A stretch of 64,000 nt of DNA from assembly GCF_024281035.1 (NCBI RefSeq), contig NZ_JAMXLH010000020.1, forward strand, positions 62,001 to 126,000. The letters are read 5' to 3'. Made by a program: the position numbers and the translations under genes. This DNA is from Paraburkholderia sp. GTDB taxonomy: Bacteria > Pseudomonadota > Gammaproteobacteria > Burkholderiales > Burkholderiaceae. Shown here in pieces: positions 51,327 to 61,037 of this stretch (positions are counted from its first letter, which is position 1; the number at the start of each line of letters is the position of its first letter). Below the pieces are notes generated by a model. That model did no database searches. It was not told the origin of the DNA and worked only from the letters and a program-made list of their open reading frames with translations.

Positions 51327-52439
51327 TCAGGATGCGCCGGGATCCCAGAGGCCGCCCGAGGCCGCTGCATCCGGCGCGATGAGCCCGAAGTGGCGGTAGG
51401 TGAGCTGCGTTGCGACGCGCCCGCGCGGCGTGCGTTGCAGATAGCCCTGCTGGATCAGGTACGGCTCCAGCACGTCTTCGATCGTGTCGCGTTCTTCGCC
51501 GATTGCCGCAGCCAGGTTGTCGACGCCGACCGGCCCGCCGTCGAACTTGTGCAGGATCGCTTCGAGCAGCTTGCGGTCCATGAGGTCGAAGCCGACCGGA
51601 TCGACGTCGAGCATCTTGAGCGCGGCGTCGGCCACGCTCGCGGTGATGGCGCCGTCGGCCTTCACTTCGGCGAAGTCGCGCACGCGCCGCAGCAGACGGT
51701 TCGCGATACGCGGCGTGCCGCGCGAGCGCCGCGCGATTTCGAGTGCGCCGTCGGGATGAATCTGTGCGCCGAGCAGCGATGCGGAACGCTGCACGATGCG
51801 GGAGAGTTCGCTGGCGTTGTAGAACTCCAGCCTCGACACGATGCCGAAGCGGTCGCGCAGCGGGTTCGTGAGCATGCCCGCGCGCGTGGTCGCGCCGACC
51901 AGCGTGAACGGCTGAAGGTCGAGCTTCACGCTGCGCGCGGCGGGCCCTTCGCCGATCATGATGTCGATCTGATAGTCCTCGAGCGCCGGATAGAGGATTT
52001 CCTCGACGACCGGCGAGAGCCGGTGAATTTCGTCGATGAAGAGCACATCGTTCGGTTCGAGGTTCGTGAGCAAGGCGGCGAGATCGCCCGCGCGTTCGAG
52101 CACCGGGCCCGAGGTCTGCCGCAGATTGACCCCCATTTCACGCGCGATGATGTGCGCGAGCGTGGTCTTGCCAAGCCCAGGCGGCCCGAACAGCAGGACG
52201 TGGTCGAGCGGTTCGGAGCGGCGCTTCGCGGCCTCGATGAAGATCTCGAGCTGGCCGCGCACCTTTTCCTGGCCGACGTATTCGTCGAGGTGACGCGGCC
52301 GCAGCGCGCGCTCGAACGCCTCTTCGTTGGGCGAGGCCGGCGTGGCGGCGATTACGCGTTCGGCGCTGGCGCCGGCATTGGCACCGGCATTGGCACCGGC
52401 GTTTGCACGATTGGCGGCGAGTTTGTCGGTTTCGATCAT
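51327..52439 (-). CDS. ruvB: Holliday junction ATP-dependent DNA helicase RuvB
   Basis: Motor of the RuvAB branch-migration complex. The 370-residue AAA+ protein has Walker A GPPGLGKT at 85-92, Walker B with FIDEIH, sensor 1 VGATTRAG and a C-terminal winged helix ([16 protein letters not shown]). It is longer than E. coli RuvB (336) because of an N-terminal tail of about 35 residues containing three NAGA tetrapeptides (13-24). Follows ruvA by 75 bases. Confidence 0.96.
   Translation of the reverse strand: MIETDKLAANRANAGANAGANAGASAERVIAATPASPNEEAFERALRPRHLDEYVGQEKVRGQLEIFIEAAKRRSEPLDHVLLFGPPGLGKTTLAHIIAREMGVNLRQTSGPVLERAGDLAALLTNLEPNDVLFIDEIHRLSPVVEEILYPALEDYQIDIMIGEGPAARSVKLDLQPFTLVGATTRAGMLTNPLRDRFGIVSRLEFYNASELSRIVQRSASLLGAQIHPDGALEIARRSRGTPRIANRLLRRVRDFAEVKADGAITASVADAALKMLDVDPVGFDLMDRKLLEAILHKFDGGPVGVDNLAAAIGEERDTIEDVLEPYLIQQGYLQRTPRGRVATQLTYRHFGLIAPDAAASGGLWDPGAS
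52369..52404 (-). repeat. 12-bp tandem repeat in the ruvB 5' end
   Basis: On the plus strand GCGCCGGCATTG, GCACCGGCATTG and GCACCGGCGTTT follow directly. On the coding strand they encode the NAGA-type tetrapeptide run near the RuvB N terminus. Confidence 0.75.
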
Positions 52440-52514
52440 GCAGCGATTGTACAGCGCAAGGCGTGCGCGGGCGGGCCGTGCCCGGCGCCCCGCTGCACGC
52501 TACGCGCGCCGCCG

Positions 52515-53096
52515 TTATGCCTTCGACAGCACCTTCAGTGCGAGCTTGATCCCCTCGGATACGCCGGTGCCCGCAGGAACGTTCTTGATCGCGGCGAGCG
52601 CTTCCTTCTCCGAATAGCCGAGCGCGAGCAGCGCGTTGAGGATGTCGCTGGCGTGATCGGACGGCGAAGCGGCCGAGGCCATCGCACCGAGATCCGCGCC
52701 GAGCTTGCCCTTGAGTTCGAGCAGCAGACGCTCGGCGGTCTTCTTGCCGATGCCGGGCACGCGCGTGAGGCGCGCCGCGTCCTGCAGCGTCACCGCCTGC
52801 GAAAGCTCGTGCACGCTCATGCCCGACAGCACCGCGAGCGCCATGCGTGCGCCGATGCCCGTGATCTTGAGCAGCTCGCGAAACGTCGAGCGCTCCTGCG
52901 GCGTGCCGAAGCCATAGAGCAGATGGGCGTCCTCGCGCACGATCATCTGCGTGAGCAGCACGATCTTTTCGCCGGTGCCGGGCAGGTTGTAGAACGTGCT
53001 CATGGGCACGTCGATTTCGTAGCCGACACCGTTGCAGTCGACGAGCAGGTGCGGCGGATTCTTTTCCAGCAGGACGCCGGCAATGCGACCGATCAT
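52515..53096 (-). CDS. ruvA: Holliday junction-binding protein RuvA
   Basis: Tetrameric protein that holds the four-way junction and loads RuvB. The 193-residue protein begins [28 protein letters not shown] (OB fold), has two helix-hairpin-helix motifs ([37 protein letters not shown]) and the C-terminal RuvB-contact domain. Start at 53096 is the standard MIGRI. Part of ruvC-ruvA-ruvB. Confidence 0.97.
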   Translation of the reverse strand: MIGRIAGVLLEKNPPHLLVDCNGVGYEIDVPMSTFYNLPGTGEKIVLLTQMIVREDAHLLYGFGTPQERSTFRELLKITGIGARMALAVLSGMSVHELSQAVTLQDAARLTRVPGIGKKTAERLLLELKGKLGADLGAMASAASPSDHASDILNALLALGYSEKEALAAIKNVPAGTGVSEGIKLALKVLSKA

Positions 53097-53160
53097 GGCG
53101 GATTCAGTGATGGGAGAAAGCGTGAGTGTAGCGGAGCGGGGAGCGCAGTCAGCCGTGCAG

Positions 53161-53703
53161 TCAGCCAATCAACCGCCCGCGCCGCACGCGCATGCCCTTC
53201 TTCGCGAGCGTAGGCGCGAGTGTGCCGAGCGCCGCGAGCGCATCGCCGCCATGAGCATGGCAGATGGCCATGCCGAGTGCGTCGGCGGCGTCGGTGCCCG
53301 GCGTGCCCGAGAGGTCAAGCAGGCGCACGACCATCTGCTGCATCTGTTCCTTGGTGGCGCGGCCGTAGCCTACGACCGCCTTCTTGAGTTGCAGCGCGGT
53401 GTATTCGGCGACCGGCACGCCGCCCGTCACGAGCCCGCAGATTGCAGCGCCACGCGCCTGGCCGAGCAACAGCGTCGATTGCGGATTGATGTTGACGAAC
53501 ACCTTTTCGATCGCGGCATGATCGGGCGCGTGCTGGCGGATCAGCGTGGAAACGCCTTCGTAGATCGTGCCGAGGCGCGTGGGCAGATCGGCGTCGCCCG
53601 TGCGGATCACGCCGCTCGCGATATACGTGAGCTGATGGCCGTGACGCTCGATCACGCCGAAGCCGGTAACGCGCAAGCCGGGGTCGATGCCGATGATTCT
53701 CAT
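53161..53703 (-). CDS. ruvC: Crossover junction endodeoxyribonuclease RuvC
   Basis: Resolves Holliday junctions with paired nicks. The 180-residue protein starts [17 protein letters not shown], with the first catalytic Asp, and has [22 protein letters not shown] and the late [12 protein letters not shown] acidic motif. It is the first gene of ruvCAB and probably has its own promoter, since a terminator separates it from purH. Confidence 0.96.
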   Translation of the reverse strand: MRIIGIDPGLRVTGFGVIERHGHQLTYIASGVIRTGDADLPTRLGTIYEGVSTLIRQHAPDHAAIEKVFVNINPQSTLLLGQARGAAICGLVTGGVPVAEYTALQLKKAVVGYGRATKEQMQQMVVRLLDLSGTPGTDAADALGMAICHAHGGDALAALGTLAPTLAKKGMRVRRGRLIG

Positions 53704-53778
53704 GAAGAGCGGGGAAAAACGAATGTGCCTGCGATGGTACAACGAACGGCAGCGCCGCTGCGAGCGGATCGAGCGCAC

Positions 53779-53826
53779 AAAAAAGCCTGCGGGACGTGCA
53801 GTTACGTGCAGTCCGGCAGGCCTTTT
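53779..53826 (-). terminator. Terminator after purH
   Basis: An imperfect 20-bp stem-loop (AAAAGCCTGC-GGGACGTGCA paired with TGCAGTCC-GGCAGGCCTTTT, loop GTTACG). Read on the minus strand it is followed by a TTTTTT run, so it ends the dusB-fis-purH transcript. Confidence 0.82.
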
Positions 53827-53893
53827 GACGGTGCGGCGCGCGCTTCAGCGGGCCAAATGCGGAACGCGCCGCACCTGAACGCCCTGGTGAAAC

Positions 53894-55459
53894 TTAGTGA
53901 CGGAAGTGGCGGACGCCCGTCACCACCATGGCGATGTTGTGCTCGTCGGCGGCGGCGATCACTTCATCGTCGCGCATCGAGCCGCCCGGCTGGATCACGC
54001 AGGTCGCGCCCGCGGCCACGACGACGTCGAGGCCGTCGCGGAACGGGAAGAACGCGTCGGACGCCACGGCCGTTCCCGTGAGCGCGAGGCCCGCGTTCTG
54101 CGCCTTGATGCTCGCGATGCGCGCCGAGTCCACGCGGCTCATCTGGCCCGCGCCCACGCCCATCGTCATGCCGTTCGCGCAGAACACGATCGCGTTCGAC
54201 TTCACGAACTTCGCGACGCGCCAGGCGAACAGCAGATCGTCCATTTCCTTCGGCGTCGGGTGGCGCTTCGTCACGACACGCAGTTCGTGCGGCTGCACGT
54301 TCTTCGCGTCGAGCGACTGCACGAGCAGGCCGCCGCCCACGCGCTTCAGGTCGAATGCGTTGTGGCCATCGCCGAGCGCGATTTCCAGCAGACGCACATT
54401 CTGCTTCGCGGCAAACACGGCCTTCGCGGCGCTCGTGAACGACGGCGCGATCAGCACTTCGACGAACTGCTTGCTGACGGCCTGCGCCGCTGCTTCATCG
54501 ACTTCGCGGTTGAACGCGATGATGCCGCCGAACGCCGAGGTCGGATCGGTCTGGAACGCCTTCGCGTACGCTTCGTGCGCATCGGCGCCCACAGCCACGC
54601 CGCACGGATTCGCGTGCTTGACGATCACGCAGGCGGGCGTGCTGAACGTCTTCACGCATTCCCATGCCGCGTCCGAATCGGTGATGTTGTTGTACGACAG
54701 CTCCTTGCCCTGCAGCTGCGTGTAGTTCGAGAGCGCACCGGCGGGCGCGGCGAGGTCGCGGTAGAACGCGGCGCTCTGGTGCGGGTTTTCGCCGTAGCGC
54801 AGGTCCTGCACCTTGTCGAACGCGAGATTCAGCACGGCCGGATACGTATTGCGCGAGCGGTGCTCGAGCGCTTCGGTCAGGCTCGTGAGGTAGTTGGTGA
54901 TCGCGCCGTCGTATTGCGCCGTGTGCGCGAACACCTTGGTCGCGAGGCGGAAGTTCGTTGCGTAGCTCACGGTGTTGCCGCTTGCGCGCATTTCATCGAG
55001 CACGCCCGCGTAGTCGGCGGGATCGACCACGACGGTCACGTCGCGGTGATTCTTCGCCGCCGAGCGCAGCATCGTCGGGCCGCCGATGTCGATATTCTCG
55101 ATCGCGTCTTCCAGCGTGCACTCTTCCTTCGCAACGGTCTGGACGAACGGATACAGGTTCACCACGAGCAGATCGATGGTGGGGATGTCGTGCTTCGCAA
55201 GCGCGGCCATGTGCTCGGGCAGGTCGCGGCGCGCGAGGATCCCGCCGTGAACCTTCGGGTGCAGCGTTTTCACGCGGCCATCGAGCATTTCCGGGAAGCC
55301 GGTGTAATCGGCGACCTCGGTGACGGGGAGGCCTGCTTCGGCGAGCAGTTTCGCGGTGCCGCCAGTCGACAGGATCTTGACGCCGAGCGAGGAAAGCGAC
55401 TTCGCGAAGTCGACGATGCCCGACTTGTCGGAAACGGAGATGAGCGCTTGCTTGATCAT
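53894..55459 (-). CDS. purH: Bifunctional AICAR transformylase/IMP cyclohydrolase
   Basis: Catalyses the last two steps of IMP synthesis. The 521-residue protein begins [21 protein letters not shown] (cyclohydrolase, MGS-like domain), then the formyltransferase domain with [23 protein letters not shown] and the C-terminal [23 protein letters not shown]. Near E. coli PurH in length (529). Follows fis by 44 bases, giving the order dusB-fis-purH on the minus strand. Confidence 0.97.
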   Translation of the reverse strand: MIKQALISVSDKSGIVDFAKSLSSLGVKILSTGGTAKLLAEAGLPVTEVADYTGFPEMLDGRVKTLHPKVHGGILARRDLPEHMAALAKHDIPTIDLLVVNLYPFVQTVAKEECTLEDAIENIDIGGPTMLRSAAKNHRDVTVVVDPADYAGVLDEMRASGNTVSYATNFRLATKVFAHTAQYDGAITNYLTSLTEALEHRSRNTYPAVLNLAFDKVQDLRYGENPHQSAAFYRDLAAPAGALSNYTQLQGKELSYNNITDSDAAWECVKTFSTPACVIVKHANPCGVAVGADAHEAYAKAFQTDPTSAFGGIIAFNREVDEAAAQAVSKQFVEVLIAPSFTSAAKAVFAAKQNVRLLEIALGDGHNAFDLKRVGGGLLVQSLDAKNVQPHELRVVTKRHPTPKEMDDLLFAWRVAKFVKSNAIVFCANGMTMGVGAGQMSRVDSARIASIKAQNAGLALTGTAVASDAFFPFRDGLDVVVAAGATCVIQPGGSMRDDEVIAAADEHNIAMVVTGVRHFRH

Positions 55460-55503
55460 GATGGGGGAGGGAGCCGGAAGGATCGAGGGTGCCGCGCGAG
55501 GCG

Positions 55504-55737
55504 CTACAGCAGGCCGTGCTGCTGAAGCTTCTTGCGCAGCGTGTTTCGGTTAATGCCGAGATACTCGGCGGCCAGCGACTGATTGCCGCCGGTTTGCTCG
55601 AGCACCACCTCGAGCATCGGTTTTTCGACGATCGAAATCACCATTTCATACACGTCGTGCGGGTTGGAGCCGTCGAGATCCTGGAAATACATGTCGAGGC
55701 TCTCGCGGACGCATTGTTCGATGTTGTGCTTGCTCAT
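55504..55737 (-). CDS. fis: DNA-binding protein Fis
   Basis: Small nucleoid-associated protein that bends DNA and activates growth-related promoters in enteric bacteria. The 77-residue protein is typical of beta-proteobacterial Fis, shorter than the E. coli form (98) at the N terminus. The C-terminal HTH is [32 protein letters not shown], read in two parts: [11 protein letters not shown] and NRNTLRKKL. Its start overlaps the dusB stop by 4 bases (ATGA), the conserved dusB-fis coupling. Confidence 0.95.
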   Translation of the reverse strand: MSKHNIEQCVRESLDMYFQDLDGSNPHDVYEMVISIVEKPMLEVVLEQTGGNQSLAAEYLGINRNTLRKKLQQHGLL

Positions 55738-56804
55738 GCTGCCAGTCGATCGGTTGATTCGCCCTCGCCATCCGGGGCTTCGCTGCTGTCTTCTTCTTCG
55801 TAGACGAGACGATCCGAGCGCGCCTTTTGTTCTTCGAAGAACCGGTTGACGGCGAGGAGTTGTTCGCGCGTGGTGTCCAGCGTATTCATACGGTGCCGGA
55901 ACGCGTTGGCGCCGCAAAGGCCGCGAGTGTACCAGCCGATATGCTTGCGTGCAGTGCGAACGCCCGCATACTCGCCGTAAAACGCGTAGTGATCCTCCAG
56001 ATGCTCGTTCATGATCGACTGGATTTCTTCGACGAACGGCGGCGGCAGCAGCTCGCCGGTCGCGAAGAAATGGCCGATCTCGCGAAAGAGCCACGGGCGG
56101 CCCTGCGCGGCGCGCCCGATCATGATGGCGTCGGCGCCGGTTGCCGCGAGCACGTCGCGCGCGCGCTGCGGCGTCGCGATGTCGCCGTTGGCGACGACCG
56201 GGATGCGCGCCGCGGCTTTCACCGCGGCAATCGTTTCGTACTCCGCTTCACCGTGATAGAGGTCGGCGCGCGTGCGCCCGTGCACGGTCAGCATCGCGAT
56301 GCCGCAATCCTCGGCGATGCGCGCGATGGCCAGCGCGTTGCGGTTTTGCCGGTCCCAGCCCGTGCGGATCTTGAGCGTGACGGGCACGGCGTCGGGGCCC
56401 GTGCCCACCGCATCCACGACGGCTTTCACGATGCGCGCGACGAGCGGCTCGTTTTGCAGGAGCGCCGAGCCCGCCGCCACGTTGCACACTTTCTTGGCCG
56501 GGCAGCCCATGTTGATGTCGATGATCTGCGCACCGTTCGCCACGTTGTAGCGTGCGGCTTCGGCCATCATGGCCGGATCGGCCCCGGCGATCTGAACGGC
56601 GATCGGCTCGACCTCGCCCGTGTGGTTCGCGCGCCGCATGGTCTTTTCGCTCTTCCAGAGCTGCGCGTTCGACGCGACCATCTCCGACACCGCGTAGCCC
56701 GCGCCGAGGCGCTTGCACAGCTGACGAAACGGCCGGTCCGTGACGCCCGCCATCGGGGCGACGAACAGGTTGTTGCGCAGAGTGTGACGGCCAATCGTGA
56801 GCAT
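55734..56804 (-). CDS. dusB: tRNA-dihydrouridine synthase B
   Basis: FMN enzyme reducing uridine to dihydrouridine in tRNA D-loops. The 356-residue TIM barrel has VAPMAGVTDRPFRQLCK near the start, DINMGCPAKKV with the catalytic Cys, VKIRTGWD-like LKIRTGWD, and GRAAQGRPWLF near the FMN phosphate site. Longer than E. coli DusB (321) by a C-terminal tail. Coupled to fis by a 4-base overlap. Confidence 0.95.
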   Translation of the reverse strand: MLTIGRHTLRNNLFVAPMAGVTDRPFRQLCKRLGAGYAVSEMVASNAQLWKSEKTMRRANHTGEVEPIAVQIAGADPAMMAEAARYNVANGAQIIDINMGCPAKKVCNVAAGSALLQNEPLVARIVKAVVDAVGTGPDAVPVTLKIRTGWDRQNRNALAIARIAEDCGIAMLTVHGRTRADLYHGEAEYETIAAVKAAARIPVVANGDIATPQRARDVLAATGADAIMIGRAAQGRPWLFREIGHFFATGELLPPPFVEEIQSIMNEHLEDHYAFYGEYAGVRTARKHIGWYTRGLCGANAFRHRMNTLDTTREQLLAVNRFFEEQKARSDRLVYEEEDSSEAPDGEGESTDRLAA

Positions 56805-57125
56805 GAAGCGCGGGCGAAGCCGCCGCCGCGCGATGGTTCCGATGAATCCGGTGTTTCCGGTGGTTCGGACCCTGGCGCGGCTACGGCCGGGAAAAAATGG
56901 GGGAAACGCCTATTTTAGCTTAAGCGACCAGCGCGGTCGCGCCAGGCTGTTCGGGGCGTTGACTCTGTGCCGTCCGTGTGCCAAGCGGGCGCTGTCGTGG
57001 GCGCGGCTTGCGTATCGCTATCGCCGTGCCGCGCATCGTGCGTTTGTGAAACGCAATTCGACCCCATGACGACCTTGTCCGCATACGCCGCGCAGATTGC
57101 GCAAGCCGCACGCAAGCTGCGCAGC
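56805..57125. other. Region between dusB and ubiH
   Basis: 321 bases without a credible gene. It probably holds the dusB-fis-purH promoter (minus-strand TAAAAT at 56912-56917) and the 3' end of the ubiH transcript. A plus-strand open frame from 57066 runs antisense into ubiH and has no recognisable domain. Confidence 0.45.
56912..56917 (-). promoter_or_regulatory. Candidate -10 element of dusB-fis-purH
   Basis: Reads TAAAAT on the minus strand, about 110 bases upstream of the dusB ATG. The -35 is not clear. Confidence 0.35.
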
Positions 57126-58415
57126 TCAGATCCGCTGGCCGAACATCATCTGCCGGGCGAGCGCCGCCTTGACGGGCGGCACGAATTCGAGCGCGGTGAG
57201 CGCGAGGCCGCGCAGCGCCGCCAATGGCCCGAAATCGACGGTGAAGATTCGCGCAAGCGTATCCGTCGCGCCGATCGTCATGCGGCGGTCGAATGCGCGC
57301 TGGCGCGAGAAGGTGGCGAGCGCGAGCGGCGACGCGCCGTATTCCGCGAGGGAAACGGCCAGCGCGTGCGCGTCGCGCAGACCCAGATTCAGCCCCTGGC
57401 CCGCGACCGGATGCAGCGTCTGCGCCGCGTTGCCCACTGCGGCGATGCGGCCCTGGCCCGTGACGAGCGTATCGAGCGCGTTCAGGCCGAGCGGAAAACT
57501 CGCGCGCCCGTGGATTCGCGTGAAGCGGCCCATGCGCGCGCCGAACGTAGCTCCGAGTTCCGCGAGGAAATCCGCGTCCGACAATTGCGTGCGCCGCGCC
57601 GATTCGTCGGGCGAGCAGCACCACACGAGCGCGTAGTCCGCGTTGCGCACGCCGCCCATCGGCAGCAGGGCGATCGGGCCTTCGTGCGTGAAGCGCTCCC
57701 ACGCCACGTGCGGCTGCGGTGCCGAGACGGTCACGACGCCCACCAGTGCTGTCTGGCCGTAGTCGCGCTGTTGCTTCGTTTCGCCCTTGGCTTGCGCTGC
57801 GGCTTCCTTCACGGCGGTCGCGCCCGCATCCGGATCGCCAAGCACGGCGCGCTCCGAGGGCGGCCGGAACAGACCGCCTTCGGCATTCACGAGGACGCGC
57901 GTGCGCACGCGGCGCTCGACGCCCGCGCACAGGATCGGCAGCGTCACGCCATCGTGATCGACAGCCGGTTCGAGCGCCTTCGTCTGATGCAGCCAGTGGA
58001 CCGGCGTCGCGCGCACCGCCTGCGCGAGCGACTGCACGATCGCGCCGTAGCGTGCGACGTAGCCGAGCGCGGGCAGACGGTAGTCGTGGCGGTCGATGAG
58101 CGTGCGTCCAAAGTGGCCGCGCTGCGAGACGTGGATGCGTTCGATGGTGCTGGCGTCGTGCGGCCACGCGAGCGATTCGAGCAGCGTGCGGCTGCCCTGC
58201 GAAATGGCGATGGCGCGCGGGTCGCCGATGCTGTCCTCGGGCTCGCGCGCGTCGATCAGCGCGACCTTCAGCGCGGACGTCGCGCTGCGCCGCGTGAGCC
58301 AGCCCGCGAGCGCCATGCCGACCGGCCCCGCGCCGACGATCGTGACGTCGTAGTCGAACGGGGCGGCGGCGTTGGCGGGGGACGTGGCGTCGGGTGTGGC
58401 TGAGACTCGGTTCAT
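57126..58415 (-). CDS. UbiH/UbiF/COQ6-family FAD-dependent hydroxylase
   Basis: Flavin monooxygenase of the ubiquinone-biosynthesis group. The 429-residue protein has the FAD-binding VTIVGAGPVGMALAGWL, a DxxLD-like DARE region, and the late GNAAQTLHPVAGQGLNLGLRDA motif (second FAD site). Placement directly after pepP mirrors the E. coli pepP-ubiH order, so UbiH is the likeliest assignment, though ring-position specificity in this family is hard to read from sequence. The start at 58415 follows the pepP stop by 47 bases. Confidence 0.88.
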   Translation of the reverse strand: MNRVSATPDATSPANAAAPFDYDVTIVGAGPVGMALAGWLTRRSATSALKVALIDAREPEDSIGDPRAIAISQGSRTLLESLAWPHDASTIERIHVSQRGHFGRTLIDRHDYRLPALGYVARYGAIVQSLAQAVRATPVHWLHQTKALEPAVDHDGVTLPILCAGVERRVRTRVLVNAEGGLFRPPSERAVLGDPDAGATAVKEAAAQAKGETKQQRDYGQTALVGVVTVSAPQPHVAWERFTHEGPIALLPMGGVRNADYALVWCCSPDESARRTQLSDADFLAELGATFGARMGRFTRIHGRASFPLGLNALDTLVTGQGRIAAVGNAAQTLHPVAGQGLNLGLRDAHALAVSLAEYGASPLALATFSRQRAFDRRMTIGATDTLARIFTVDFGPLAALRGLALTALEFVPPVKAALARQMMFGQRI

Positions 58416-58462
58416 GGCGGTTCGACTGGTTCGATCGGTTCTTGTCGCTGGGCGATGCGGCG

Positions 58463-60073
58463 TTATCCGTGCTTGCGCGCGTCCTGCATCAGCGCTTCGA
58501 TTTCGCCGGCCTCGACCGGCACGTCGCGCGTGATGAGTTCGCAGCCTGCTTCGGTGACGATCGCGTCGTCCTCGATGCGGATGCCGATGTCCCAGTAGCG
58601 CTCGGGCACGTCCTCGGCCGCGCGCACATAAAGGCCGGGCTCGATCGTGAGCGTCATGCCGGGCCGCAGCGTGCGCCACGGCGGCGCGATATCGGTTTGC
58701 GCCGCGCTTGCGTGGGCGACTTGTTCAGCGCTGTTTTTGCTGCTGCTTTCCCCGTTTCTTTCCCCGCTTCTTTCCCGATAGTCGCCCGCATCGTGCACGT
58801 CCATGCCGAGCCAGTGCCCCGTGCGATGCATGTAGAAGCGCGCGTAGGCGCGCTCGGCGATCACGTCGTCGACGCTCACAAAGCGCTGCCGATCGAGGAT
58901 GCCCGTGTCGAGCAGCCCTTGCGCCAGCACGCGCACAGCCGCGTCGTGCGGCGCCTCGAAGTTCGCGCCGGCGCGCGTCGCATCGATGGCGGCCTGCTGC
59001 GCCGCGAGCACGATGTCGTAAAGCTCGCGCTGCGCAGCCGTGTAGTGCCCGCTCGCCGGGAACGTGCGCGTGATGTCCGAGGCGTAGCCGTTCAGTTCGC
59101 ATGCGGCGTCGATCAGGATCAGGTCGCCCGCGCGCATGACGGCGTTGCCGGCCGGGTAGTGCAGCACGCACGCGTTCGCGCCCGCCGCGACGATCGAACC
59201 GTAGGCCGGGCCCGTCGCGCCGTGCTTGCGGAACGTGTAGAGCAGCTCGGCTTCGAGTTCGTATTCGCGCATGCCCGGACGGCACGCGGCCATCGCGCGG
59301 CGGTGCGCGAGTGCCGAAATCTTCGCTGCGTGCCGCATCGTGTCGAGTTCGTGGGCATCCTTGAAAACGCGCATGTCGTCGAGCAGCGGCACCAGGTCGT
59401 GGGCTGCGCCCGGCGCGGTTACGCCGCTGCGCCCTTGCGCGCGCACGGCATCGATCCAGCGCTTGACCTGCGCATCGATGCGCTCCGAAGCGGCGAGCGC
59501 ATAGTGCAGCGCCGACCGGTTCGCGATGAGCCGCGGCATGCGCGTGTCGAGTTCGTCGAAGGCGAATGCGGCGTCCAGGCCGAATGCCTCGCGCGCGCCA
59601 TCCGGGCCGAAGCGATAGCCTTCCCACGTCTCGCGCTCGACGTTCTTGGCGCGGCAGAACAGGATCGACGCGGGCTGGTTCTCGCCCGCGTCGGCGTCGA
59701 GCACGAGCAGCGCGTCGGGCTCCGTGAAGCCGGTCAGGTAGTAGAAGTAGCTGTCGTGCCGGTACGGGTAGTCGGCGTCGCGGTTGCGCATGGCTTCCGG
59801 CGCCGTCGGCACGAACGCGAGGCCGCCGCCGCGTGCGCGCATCGCGGCGAGCACACGCTCGCGGCGCGCGCGGTAGAGCGCGGCGCCGCCATCGGGGCTG
59901 CGGGGCGAGTGCACATCGGCGGGCGCGTCGGCGTGCACGTCGGCATGTACATCAGCGTGCACATCGGCGTGCACATCGGCGTGCACATCGGCGGGCGCGT
60001 CGGTGTGCGCATTGGCGTCCGTGTCGGCGGGCGGGACGGAGAGCGGAGCGGCGGGCGTGGGAGTCGGGTCCAT
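58463..60073 (-). CDS. pepP: Xaa-Pro aminopeptidase (aminopeptidase P)
   Basis: Mn-dependent M24 peptidase removing an N-terminal residue before Pro. The core has an N-terminal creatinase-like domain (AAMRARGGGLAFVPTA, DSYFYYLTGF) and the pita-bread domain with metal ligands in LILIDAACELNGYASDITRTFP, HRTGHWLGMDVHD and IEPGLY. The 536-residue length exceeds E. coli PepP (441) for two reasons: an N-terminal tail with VHAD repeats (about 22-54) and an inserted loop of about 30 Ser/Glu/Ala-rich residues (433-465) right after the metal-binding HDAGDY. Start at 60073 (another ATG lies 7 codons upstream). Confidence 0.93.
   Translation of the reverse strand: MDPTPTPAAPLSVPPADTDANAHTDAPADVHADVHADVHADVHADVHADAPADVHSPRSPDGGAALYRARRERVLAAMRARGGGLAFVPTAPEAMRNRDADYPYRHDSYFYYLTGFTEPDALLVLDADAGENQPASILFCRAKNVERETWEGYRFGPDGAREAFGLDAAFAFDELDTRMPRLIANRSALHYALAASERIDAQVKRWIDAVRAQGRSGVTAPGAAHDLVPLLDDMRVFKDAHELDTMRHAAKISALAHRRAMAACRPGMREYELEAELLYTFRKHGATGPAYGSIVAAGANACVLHYPAGNAVMRAGDLILIDAACELNGYASDITRTFPASGHYTAAQRELYDIVLAAQQAAIDATRAGANFEAPHDAAVRVLAQGLLDTGILDRQRFVSVDDVIAERAYARFYMHRTGHWLGMDVHDAGDYRERSGERNGESSSKNSAEQVAHASAAQTDIAPPWRTLRPGMTLTIEPGLYVRAAEDVPERYWDIGIRIEDDAIVTEAGCELITRDVPVEAGEIEALMQDARKHG
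59906..60013 (-). repeat. Nine-unit 12-bp repeat encoding VHAD in pepP
   Basis: Twelve-base units on the plus strand, most often GGCGTGCACATC, are repeated nine times with few changes. On the coding strand each gives one DVHA tetrapeptide or a variant (DAPA, NAHT). Confidence 0.9.
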
Positions 60074-60300
60074 CGTGCGATTGTAGCGTTCCATCCGGTG
60101 AAGGCGCAGCGCACGCGAGCGCGCCGCAAGCCGCGTACGCCGTGGCACGCGGCGCGGCCCGCAGGCGCTGCGCCGATGTTGCATCCTGCCCACATCGGGT
60201 GTCGGATAATGGCGGCCGGGCGCGGCACGCCGCGTCCGCAAGTCGTCATTCCAACGTATCCAACGTATACTTCCGCCGGATTCCCGAAAAGGCAGGTGCG

Positions 60301-60912
60301 ATGAAACTTATCGGTTCGCTCGGCAGCCCGTTCGTGCGCAAGGCGCGGATCATGCTCGCCGAAAAGAAAATCGACTACAAGCTGGTGCTCGAAGACGTGT
60401 GGTCCGCCGACTCGGCGATCCACCAGTTCAACCCGCTCGGCAAGGTACCGTGTCTCGTGATGGAGGACGGTGAGGCGGTATTCGATTCGCGCGTGATCTG
60501 CGAATACGCCGACACGCTCTCGCCGGTCGGCAAGCTGATTCCGCCATCGGGGCGCGAGCGCCTCGAAGTGCGCTGCTGGGAGGCGCTTGCCGACGGCATT
60601 CTCGACGCCGCCGTGGCGATCCGCCTCGAAGCGCTTGCGCGCAAGCCGGAAGAGCGCAGCGAGACGTGGGTCGCGCGCCAGCAGCGCAAGATCCACGAAG
60701 GCCTGAATGCGATGAGCAAGGGGCTCGCGGGCAACGCATGGTGCGCGGGCAATCGCTACACGCTCGCCGATATCGCCGTGGGCTGCACGCTCGGCTACCT
60801 CGACTTTCGCACGCCCGAACTCGACTGGCGCGACCCGCATCCGAACCTTGCACGCCACTTCGAGAAGCTCTCGCAGCGTCCGTCGTTCGTCGACACTTTC
60901 CCGCGCGATTAA
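60301..60912 (+). CDS. Glutathione S-transferase family protein (YibF-like)
   Basis: 203-residue GST-fold protein. The thioredoxin-like N-terminal domain begins MKLIGSLGSPFVRKARIMLAEK (Ser10 a possible catalytic residue) and has the cis-Pro GKVPCLVMEDGEAVFDS glutathione site. An all-helical C-terminal domain (NRYTLADIAVGCTLGYLDF) follows. Substrate unknown; YibF-like members often have low transferase activity. Divergent from pepP. Confidence 0.9.
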   Translation: MKLIGSLGSPFVRKARIMLAEKKIDYKLVLEDVWSADSAIHQFNPLGKVPCLVMEDGEAVFDSRVICEYADTLSPVGKLIPPSGRERLEVRCWEALADGILDAAVAIRLEALARKPEERSETWVARQQRKIHEGLNAMSKGLAGNAWCAGNRYTLADIAVGCTLGYLDFRTPELDWRDPHPNLARHFEKLSQRPSFVDTFPRD

Positions 60913-60943
60913 TACTTGACCGCGTTCTGACTGCGACCTGACT

Positions 60944-60983
60944 GCGCAAACGTCGGCTTGACGCCACCCGTTTGCGCGGTTTT
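60944..60983 (+). terminator. Terminator after the GST gene
   Basis: GCGCAAACG and CGTTTGCGC with an inner CGTC/GACG pairing, followed by GGTTTTC. Confidence 0.65.
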
Positions 60984-61037
60984 CAAATCTCATACCGCCT
61001 TGCCGCGCCGGGGATCTCAACCCCGCGCGACGATCGT

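Noticed and set aside
50346..53213. 955-codon plus-strand frame over the DUF2236, ruvB and ruvA genes
   Set aside because: It spans three real minus-strand genes and their gaps and has no protein-like features.
57066..57160. Possible plus-strand gene start (MTTLSAYAAQIAQAARKL)
   Set aside because: It looks protein-like for about 20 residues, then runs antisense through ubiH with shadow-frame composition.
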